Shown: positions 1 through 5,080 of the stretch, in pieces
Position numbering within the stretch: the stretch's first letter is position 1
Layout of the letters: each line of letters begins with the position of its first letter
Source of the DNA: Calditrichota bacterium
GTDB taxonomy: Bacteria; Calditrichota; Calditrichia; Calditrichales; Calditrichaceae
Assembly: GCA_024278715.1 (NCBI GenBank)
Contig: JAJRSN010000511.1
Location: 1-7,108, forward strand
Direction: 5' to 3'
Length of the DNA stretch: 7,108 nt
The notes under the pieces: generated by a model
Seen by the model: the letters and a program-made list of their open reading frames with translations, nothing else
The model's database searches: none
What the model was told of the DNA's origin: nothing
Translations under genes and position numbers: made by a program

Positions 1-51
1 CCAGTCCACAAACTTGTGCGCTTCTTCGCGAAATTCCTCAATGCCTATCAT
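1..51 (-). CDS. Group II PLP-dependent decarboxylase, N-terminal fragment (partial)
   Basis: The gene enters from its start codon and runs off the left edge, so only 17 codons are visible: MIGIEEFREEAHKFVDW. The pattern of an acidic-E-F-R stretch, then a small residue, H, and finally V-D-W is typical of the extreme N-terminus of group II pyridoxal-phosphate decarboxylases (aromatic-L-amino-acid, tyrosine or glutamate-type; Pfam PF00282), where this helix takes part in dimer formation. Those enzymes are cytoplasmic and release CO2 from an amino acid to give an amine; the substrate cannot be told here. I chose the ATG at 49-51 because GGAG lies 6 nt upstream. An in-frame ATG at 61-63 would add four residues (MESG) but has no visible Shine-Dalgarno. 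The gene follows the decayed GHL10 gene on the same strand with a short gap. The assignment rests on very few residues and is moderate at best. Confidence 0.55.
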   Translation of the reverse strand, partial: MIGIEEFREEAHKFVDW

Positions 52-57
52 ACCGCT

Positions 58-61
58 CTCC
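58..61 (-). promoter_or_regulatory. Ribosome binding site (GGAG) deciding the decarboxylase start
   Basis: Reading the minus strand, GGAG lies 6 nt before the ATG at 49-51. The alternative upstream ATG at 61-63 overlaps this motif and is preceded only by an A-tract. The spacing favours the shorter protein beginning MIGIEEF. Confidence 0.45.
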
Positions 62-98
62 ATTTTTTTAACATCGCTAATTTACAATTCAAGGCAAT

Positions 99-1168
99 TT
101 ATTTCCAACTCCGAACTTTGGCTTTTAATCGAAACGGTCCCAGCTTTAAAGCCGTTTTCTGTTCCGGAGTTAAGCTGCCGAACTCAAACAAACAAACGCC
201 GCCCGTGTTTGCCTGCCGAGCCGACTGAATCTCATCCATTAAAATTTCCGGTCGGAATCCCTGGTACGGACCGAGTCCCACATAACCCGCTATTCCCCCG
301 GGCAATATGTTTTTTAAATAGATCGCTTCTTCCTTTATTGTCCGGACATCCGGTGTGTAAGACATGGTAAAAATTTCCTGCAGAAAACCTTTTTTCAGCC
401 AATACCCCCAATTTTGCATTTTAGTTTCACGACTCTCCTCCACTATCGGAAAAACATCGGCGGACAACTTGATTTCGGGAAACCGACTTTTCAGAAGCTC
501 GTGCACACTGCGCACAAAAGCGTTGATCTGTTCTTCCCGATAGCGGTTCCATTGTTTCCGGATTTCGGGATCGGATGCCGGATCAATTGTCAGAGGATCA
601 ACCGGATAGTTCAGGGTGAATTGCTTCCGGCAAAAGTCACAATAACAAAATCCTTTTTCCACTGGTAAACTAACCGGATAACGGATGTAATCCAACTGCA
701 ATCCGTCAACGTCGTATCTTTGCAAAAAACTTTCGTAAACCTCAAGCCAGAACCGATGAACATCGGGACGGGAGGGACAGAAAAATAATAGCTCTTCTCC
801 GCCTGCGAAGCGTGTTCGCCTTTCCTCGATACCGCCAGCCAGTCTGCTTTGCCGCGAACCAGCGGCGATCTTTCTTTTTCCACAAAGAACACCCACACCC
901 AGGGCACTAACTTCAGGTCGTATTTTTTACACAAACGAACCAGCTCTGCCATGGGGTCCCAGCCTGCAAAATAAGGATTTTGAGCCAGATCGGCATGGGC
1001 GTTGGGATAAATAGCGTATCCGCCATAGATGGTTTCCGGACAGACGGTGTTAATTCCCAAATCGACCATCTCCCGAATCGTGTTTTCCAACTCTTCGGTC
1101 GATTTTTCCCGCAAACGATATTAGACGGCGCGTACCTCTTCTTCGCTCGGCAAAACAAGAATATCCCA
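99..1168 (-). pseudogene. Decayed GHL10 family (glycosyl-hydrolase-like 10, PF02638) protein
   Basis: Two reading frames joined together give one recognisable GHL10 protein of about 355 residues, a TIM-barrel family of secreted putative glycosidases whose substrates are poorly known. The N-terminal part (1123 to about 786) has REMVDLGINTVCPE, then a YDLKLVPWVWVFFVE strand. The C-terminal part (about 785 to 99) has CPSRPDVHRFWLEV, the diagnostic DGLQLDYIRYP, LSADVFP, and ends GSLTPEQKTALKLGPFR, as full-length members do. Three lesions are visible. A TAA at 1121-1123 replaces the residue expected after EEVRAV, where the family usually has Trp. A one-base loss in the A5 run at 781-785 shifts frame: adding one A restores YYFFCPSRPDV. 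No start codon with a signal peptide precedes the homology, which begins within a few nt of the transglutaminase stop. Partial products from internal TTG or ATG codons are conceivable but would not form a whole barrel. Sequencing error could explain one lesion, less easily all three. Confidence 0.8.
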
Positions 1169-1173
1169 TTTCT

Positions 1174-2337
1174 TTACTGCTCGGAAATTGAAATTTCCGC
1201 CTCCAGAATAGTCTCTTTTCCTGTCCGTACTTCCCGTTTAAATTTTTTTCCCTTGTAATCAACGACTATCATATATGAATGATCGGGTAAAACATCAAAA
1301 GTAAGTACATCGTTCATGTCGTTTTGCTCGCCGCGGGAAAAGCCTTCTTCAATTATTTTGTTTCCGTCTAAAAGTTTCACCTTTGCGGGAATGCGTTTTT
1401 TTCTTTGTTCGTCAAACACCATAATCCGTAATTCCACACTTTGTCTTGCTTCGGAACTTTGCGCGTACCGTCCGGTGACATTTACCGCCCACAGGTAATC
1501 TACGTTGGGGTCGAATAAGTCCGGAAAGGAGATTCCCGTTTTTTTGTAAGACACGGCATAGATGCGGTATTTCCAGTCGCTGTTGTTGGCGCGCGCCGCC
1601 CGCTCTTTAAACCAGGTTTCGTCCAGCGGTCCCCGCTCGCCCGCTCCGATAAAATGCCAGCCGTTATCCCAAATTTCGACCCAGGAATGATTGCCGGAAT
1701 TATCGTACCATAAAGGCACGCCCACAAAACGCGCCGGAATTCCAACAGCCCGGCAGGCATCCACCAAAAGAATCGACAGACCGGTGCACGACGCCAATCC
1801 CGCTTCCATCGATTCATAAGGACTTTGATCGGCTTTGGGGCGTTTTGTCGAGTAGCGCACGCCGATAATATCCCATATCTTGTTATTTAAAATAACGGCG
1901 GCTTCGCCGGGCGATTTAACGTTTTTGACCAGCGGCAGAAACTTTTCGTAAAAATTTTTACGCCAGCTATCGCGACGTTCATGAATATTGGCGTAAGGCA
2001 AAACATAGTTGTAAAAAAGGGAATCCGGAACCTCCTTACCCCAGGCAGCTTCTTCCCGCGCTTTGAAGGCAAAGTCCGTTTGTTCCGACAAAAATTGCGC
2101 GCTAAGCGATTTCAGATCGCGTTCGGGCATATAAGCTGTTAAAAAGGCGGCTGCTTCGATCTGCTCATCGGGCCGGCTTTGTAAAAATTTTTCCAATTCT
2201 GTGCGATTGTTCCCCGATTTCTCCAGCGCCTGCAGTACCGCGTCCCGATAGGCTGCGGGAATACGATTTTGAAGCGAAGATTGACAAGCAAATAACCCGA
2301 TGATTAAAAACAGCAATATTTGTTTTCTCGGAATCAT
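1174..2337 (-). CDS. Transglutaminase-like domain lipoprotein
   Basis: The protein has about 387 residues (numbered here from the TTG one codon upstream). Residues 1-19 form a basic, then hydrophobic leader ending LFAC, a type II signal peptide with Cys19 as the lipidation site, so it is probably anchored in a membrane facing the periplasm or outside. A helical region follows (about 30-130), with RTELEKFLQ and a FLTAYMPERDL stretch that I associate with Bacteroidota transglutaminase lipoproteins. The transglutaminase core (PF01841) spans about 140-250: Cys185 in GLASCTGLS is the nucleophile and His218 in GNHSWVEIW the base. The usual third-residue Asp is absent; the position reads WHFIGAGE, close to the GACEP form common in this subgroup. 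Residues 300-388 look like a beta-sandwich carrier domain. The family cleaves or modifies peptides and is often found near glycan-degrading genes; the real substrate is unknown. It follows the sulfatase on the same strand after a 170-bp gap. Confidence 0.85.
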   Translation of the reverse strand: MIPRKQILLFLIIGLFACQSSLQNRIPAAYRDAVLQALEKSGNNRTELEKFLQSRPDEQIEAAAFLTAYMPERDLKSLSAQFLSEQTDFAFKAREEAAWGKEVPDSLFYNYVLPYANIHERRDSWRKNFYEKFLPLVKNVKSPGEAAVILNNKIWDIIGVRYSTKRPKADQSPYESMEAGLASCTGLSILLVDACRAVGIPARFVGVPLWYDNSGNHSWVEIWDNGWHFIGAGERGPLDETWFKERAARANNSDWKYRIYAVSYKKTGISFPDLFDPNVDYLWAVNVTGRYAQSSEARQSVELRIMVFDEQRKKRIPAKVKLLDGNKIIEEGFSRGEQNDMNDVLTFDVLPDHSYMIVVDYKGKKFKREVRTGKETILEAEISISEQ

Positions 2338-2346
2338 CAAATGTTT

Positions 2347-2351
2347 CTCCT
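2347..2351 (-). promoter_or_regulatory. Ribosome binding site (AGGAG) of the transglutaminase-like gene
   Basis: On the minus strand AGGAG lies 9 nt before the ATG at 2335-2337 and 6 nt before an adjacent in-frame TTG at 2338-2340. Either start is possible; the two proteins differ by one residue. I prefer ATG because TTG starts are rarer. Confidence 0.5.
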
Positions 2352-2507
2352 GCTTTAATGAATTTGCAAAAAATCCGGTTACTTCATTTTAATCAGAGAT
2401 TCGTGTAATCAAACACTGCCTCCGCTCTGTCGTTTTTATTTCACGAAGTCGCGCGAATTTTCAAAATAGATACAAATTTCATCACATCCAATTTTGAAGC
2501 ATTCGTC

Positions 2508-4424
2508 CTATCTGATAATAATCTCATCCATAAATACCCAGGCTTTATCGCCCGCGCCGATATGCCAAAACGGACATTTCTTAAGTCCGTAGATATTCAG
2601 CCGCACAAAGCGGACATTGTGGTCTGCCTGAATATGAGCATCCTGAATGGTTTTAAAAAAGGGATTTATTTTGGGCTTCGGAAAATTAAACGAAGAAATT
2701 TTACGATAGTACTTTCCGTCTCTGGAAACAGCGACCGATATTTTTTCGGGAAGAAAAATCCATGCTCCCTGATCCTCCAAAAAACCGATTCTGATTTCCC
2801 TTATTTTTCTCACTTCGCGCAGATCGATAAGTAAATTGGCGTCTGTGCCTTCAAAGCCCACCCAATTTTGATCGTTAAACTTTGACGTGCCTCTCAAACC
2901 ATCGACCAGCGCCCGAATTCCCTCTTCATTGTATTTGGGCTGCGCTTTATTTAAAAGACGAATATCTTTGTGCACGGCAAAATGAACCACTTTTTCCGCT
3001 GTTGTTTTCTCTTTCGGTATTCCCCAATCGGGTTTGTTCAAATCGCAAATATCATGGTTTTCTTTGCTCAAATTGATTAAAAGTCGGGTCAATTCTTTCT
3101 TCTTATTTTCAAATTCGTTTTTATTTGCCAGATTATCGATTTCCCACGGATCGTTATTCAGATCAAACAGTTGGGTGTGTTTTTCGCCGCGCACATTGTA
3201 TTTAATCAATTTCAGGTTATCTTCGGTTACAACGGCGCGCATAAAATGGCGGTAGGCTAAAAAAACTTCGGAACGCAGGCGATCGGTTTTTCCTTTTAAT
3301 ACCGGCAAAAAGCTCATTCCGTCCACGCTTTCCGGCGTCTTAAATCCGGTTAACTCGCAGAGGGTCGGGAATATGTCCGACACATAACAAAGGGCGTTGC
3401 TGCGCCGGTTTTTGGCGATTCCCGGTCCGCCGACAATCAGCGGCACCCGCACGCTGTGCTCATAGAGATCCTGCTTGCCCATCAGTCCGTGTTGACCTAT
3501 CGCCAGACCGTTGTCTCCGGCGAATACGATTAGCGTATTTTCCGCTCGCCCGGTTTTTTCCAGAACGTCGATAATTCTGCCTATCTGCGAATCCAGATGG
3601 CTGATAATGGCGTAATAATCGGCGATGTGTCGTTTGATTTCTTCCGGCGAACGCGGCATAGCGGCAAGACGTTCGTCGCGCACATCCTTTTCTCCGTTAT
3701 CGAAGGGATGGCGCGGCATAAAATTCGGCGGCAGATCGATTTTATCGGGATCGTAAATTTTTCGGAATTCCGCCGGAGCCTGCCGGGGATCGTGGGGAGC
3801 GGTAAAAGCAACGTACAAAAAGAAAGGATTCTCCCGGTCGTAATTTTTCACAAATTCAACAGCCGCGTCCGCGAATAATTCGCTGGAAAACTTTTTGACG
3901 ATTCTCTTCGCGCTTTCCGGATATTTGCTCGCGGGGTCGTAAGGATAAACAGGAACATTCCAATGATCATGCATTCCGCCCAAAAAGATATTTTTACCGT
4001 CTTTAAAGGCGCGATTTAAAGAAAAGCGGTCGTTGTGCCATTTTCCCGTAATAAACGTGTAATAACCCATTTCGGAAAAATATTCCGGCATCATCATAAA
4101 CTCGGTAGGGATCACCGCCCCGTGCCCCTGAAGGCGAAATAGAGTACGACCGGTCATGAGCATCGCCCGGCTGGGCACACACACAGCGCCGTACATGGCA
4201 CCCATAATGTGAGCCCGGGTAAACGATACTCCGCTTTGCACCAGACGATCCAGATTCGGCGTTTTAATAGCCCGGTTTCCCAGAGCGTGAATGGTGTCGA
4301 AACGCTGATCATCGGTATAGATCAATAAAATATTGGGCGTCTTTGTTTTAGCGCAGGAGGCGGTGAAACCGGTTAAAGCAACAACGCCCAAACCGGCTGT
4401 TTTTAAGAAATCACGGCGTTTCAT
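2508..4424 (-). CDS. S1-family sulfatase with Tat-type leader and GH20-type C-terminal domain
   Basis: The protein has 638 residues. The N-terminus MKRRDFLKTAG is a twin-arginine (Tat) leader; Cys24 at the end of the hydrophobic stretch may be a lipidation site. The sulfatase domain (PF00884) spans about 30-440 and hydrolyses sulfate esters, probably of a sugar. Visible active-site elements are the metal ligands D38 and D39 (TDDQRF), C82 in CVPSRAMLMTGR (the residue converted to formylglycine), K128 and H130 (GKWHND), H211 (APHD), D304 and N305 (GDNG) and K317. Residues about 475-638 form a second domain with GFLEDQGAWIFLP and CPFWHIGAGDKAWVFMDE, the pattern I know from the galactose-binding-like domain behind bacterial GH20 hexosaminidases. 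It should target the enzyme to its glycan. The ATG at 4422-4424 has an AGGA upstream. The neighbouring GH20 suggests a sulfated N-acetylhexosamine substrate. The exact sulfatase subfamily cannot be told. No maturation enzyme is in the window. Confidence 0.93.
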   Translation of the reverse strand: MKRRDFLKTAGLGVVALTGFTASCAKTKTPNILLIYTDDQRFDTIHALGNRAIKTPNLDRLVQSGVSFTRAHIMGAMYGAVCVPSRAMLMTGRTLFRLQGHGAVIPTEFMMMPEYFSEMGYYTFITGKWHNDRFSLNRAFKDGKNIFLGGMHDHWNVPVYPYDPASKYPESAKRIVKKFSSELFADAAVEFVKNYDRENPFFLYVAFTAPHDPRQAPAEFRKIYDPDKIDLPPNFMPRHPFDNGEKDVRDERLAAMPRSPEEIKRHIADYYAIISHLDSQIGRIIDVLEKTGRAENTLIVFAGDNGLAIGQHGLMGKQDLYEHSVRVPLIVGGPGIAKNRRSNALCYVSDIFPTLCELTGFKTPESVDGMSFLPVLKGKTDRLRSEVFLAYRHFMRAVVTEDNLKLIKYNVRGEKHTQLFDLNNDPWEIDNLANKNEFENKKKELTRLLINLSKENHDICDLNKPDWGIPKEKTTAEKVVHFAVHKDIRLLNKAQPKYNEEGIRALVDGLRGTSKFNDQNWVGFEGTDANLLIDLREVRKIREIRIGFLEDQGAWIFLPEKISVAVSRDGKYYRKISSFNFPKPKINPFFKTIQDAHIQADHNVRFVRLNIYGLKKCPFWHIGAGDKAWVFMDEIIIR

Positions 4425-4497
4425 GGTTTTTTTCCTAATTTAAAAATAACCGGTTCAAGTCAAAAGCGAACTAATGACACACAGGATAAAATACCAA

Positions 4498-4517
4498 AAG
4501 AAACGTCCCTGTTTCTT
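4498..4517. promoter_or_regulatory. Inverted repeat upstream of the sulfatase, possible operator
   Basis: A perfect 7-bp inverted repeat, AAGAAAC-N6-GTTTCTT, is centred about 83 bp upstream of the sulfatase ATG. The 20-bp size and position suit a dimeric regulator. I found no second copy in front of GH20 or the transglutaminase gene, so regulation is only inferred. Confidence 0.35.
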
Positions 4518-4567
4518 CTGAAAATAGTTAAAACTTAAAAGCAGAAAATACCCATTCTGTTAATAGA

Positions 4568-4614
4568 TTAACGCTTAAATTCTTGCTTTTTGGGCAGAAT
4601 TCGTTAAGCGTTAA
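4568..4614. repeat. Inverted repeat with TTAACGCTTAA / TTAAGCGTTAA arms
   Basis: Arm 4568-4578 is the exact reverse complement of arm 4604-4614. Inner ATTC (4579-4582) and GAAT (4597-4600) also pair, with a 3-nt bulge and a 14-nt loop. The same word recurs at 4894-4904 and nearly at 6897-6906, and CGCTTAAC closes the window at 7101-7108. There is no T-tract after the stem on the minus strand, so it does not look like a standard terminator. Confidence 0.6.
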
Positions 4615-4632
4615 GGGGCTTCTCCCGTCATC

Positions 4633-4670
4633 GTAATGCGTAATGCGTAATGCGTAATGCGTAATGCGTA
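4633..4670. repeat. Tandem heptamer (GTAATGC)5 plus GTA
   Basis: Five perfect, uninterrupted copies of GTAATGC are followed by a partial GTA. This is the only perfect run in the field; the other heptamer blocks are degenerate. It lies about 210 bp upstream of the sulfatase start. Confidence 0.95.
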
Positions 4671-4682
4671 TAAATGATTATC

Positions 4683-4700
4683 GACATTTAATCAAATGTC
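4683..4700. repeat. Short hairpin GACATTT-AATC-AAATGTC
   Basis: A perfect 7-bp stem with a 4-nt loop. On the plus strand it is followed by an A-run. On the minus strand, the direction of transcription, the T-run comes before the stem, so it does not have the layout of an intrinsic terminator. Confidence 0.5.
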
Positions 4701-4742
4701 ACTAAAAAAAAGTTAAAATTCTAATTTTTAGATTTAATTTCG

Positions 4743-4889
4743 GATTTACGATTTTCCTCCTAAATCTACTTTGTCACTTGTTACTCATCACGCGTTACGT
4801 TTTTGTCATTCGGTCATTCGAATTTGTTTCGGATTTCGATATTCGAATTTTAGATTTACGATTTTCCTCTTCAATCTACTTTGTCACTT
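4743..4889. repeat. 37-bp direct repeat pair (4743-4779 and 4853-4889)
   Basis: Both copies begin GATTTACGATTTTCCTC and end AATCTACTTTGTCACTT; I count 35 of 37 identical positions. They are 110 bp apart, start to start. The sequence between them has its own short repeats, including a tandem GTCATTCG at about 4805-4820 and TCGAA-rich words. The duplication implies copying of a unit longer than the heptamers. Confidence 0.85.
4771..4798. repeat. Degenerate heptamer run (four units)
   Basis: Read on the minus strand this is four contiguous 7-bp units, all starting GT and fitting GTRAYRN (for example GTAACGC and GTGATGA). It overlaps the end of the first 37-bp repeat copy. Confidence 0.7.
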
Positions 4890-4918
4890 TTCGTTAAGCG
4901 TTAATCAGCAGTGGTACC

Positions 4919-4997
4919 AAGTTACAGGTTGAGTTTAAATTGTCACTTTAATCTTTAAAAGACTTTAATCTTAATTGCAACCTGGAACCTGCAACTT
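4919..4997. repeat. Inverted pair of AAGTTRCAGGTT words
   Basis: AAGTTACAGGTT at 4919-4930 and the reverse complement of AAGTTGCAGGTT at 4986-4997 match at 11 of 12 positions in opposite orientation. About 55 bp lie between them, including the first CTTTAATCTT pair. Confidence 0.5.
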
Positions 4998-5050
4998 GTT
5001 ACTCCGTCACTTGTCGCTTTTATCTTTAATCTTGAAAGAACTTTAATCTT
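4946..5050. repeat. Four copies of CTTTAATCTT in two 17-bp-spaced pairs
   Basis: The 10-mer CTTTAATCTT occurs at 4946-4955, 4963-4972, 5024-5033 and 5041-5050. Within each pair the start-to-start distance is 17 bp, and the pairs are 78 bp apart. One more copy lies in reverse orientation at 6931-6940, on the other side of the GH20 gene. Confidence 0.8.
4975..5017. repeat. Degenerate heptamer run with one octamer (six units)
   Basis: On the minus strand the units are five heptamers and one octamer. They range from GCGACAA and GTGACGG at the right to GTTGCAG, GTTCCAG and GTTGCAA at the left. The period is held while the sequence drifts from a GTGAC type to a GTTGC type. Confidence 0.65.
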
Positions 5051-5052
5051 AA

Positions 5053-5080
5053 ATTTTACTTGTCACTCGTCACTTGTCAC
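5053..5080. repeat. Degenerate heptamer run overlapping the GH20 stop
   Basis: On the minus strand there are four contiguous 7-bp units of GTGACAA/GTGACGA type, the last being GTAAAAT. The first unit overlaps the end of the GH20 gene: its TGA (5077-5079) is the stop codon. Confidence 0.75.

Larger units (their letters stand above)
4425..5076. other. 652-bp non-coding region between sulfatase and GH20 genes
   Basis: I see no credible gene here. The part nearest the sulfatase (4425-4560) is its leader and holds one inverted repeat. The rest (about 4561-5076) is AT-rich and almost wholly repeats: inverted TTAACGC/GCGTTAA arms, a five-copy heptamer, a 37-bp direct repeat, degenerate heptamer runs and four copies of CTTTAATCTT. 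I found no GC-rich stem followed by a T-run on the minus strand, so no intrinsic terminator for GH20 can be named. No clear promoter for the sulfatase stands out either. Confidence 0.75.

Noticed and set aside
14..370. Plus-strand open frame across the left end
   Set aside because: It is antisense to the GHL10 C-terminus and the decarboxylase start, both of which have clear homology on the minus strand.
775..790. Programmed ribosomal frameshift in the GHL10 gene
   Set aside because: The run is only five bases, no stimulatory structure is apparent, and a stop codon lies upstream in the same gene.
1121..1123. Recoded stop codon (selenocysteine or pyrrolysine)
   Set aside because: The codon is TAA, which neither system uses, and the gene has further lesions that point to decay.
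2386..2412. Promoter for the transglutaminase-like gene (TTGATT, 15 bp, TAAAAT on the minus strand)
   Set aside because: The spacer is too short and the -35 match weak; in such AT-rich DNA this fit is expected by chance.
4683..4700. Intrinsic terminator for GH20
   Set aside because: The stem is AT-rich and short, and the T-run on the transcribed strand comes before the stem, not after it.
4600..5080. CRISPR array
   Set aside because: The repeats are 7-10 bp or a single 37-bp pair, with no regularly spaced identical repeats separated by unique spacers and no cas genes.
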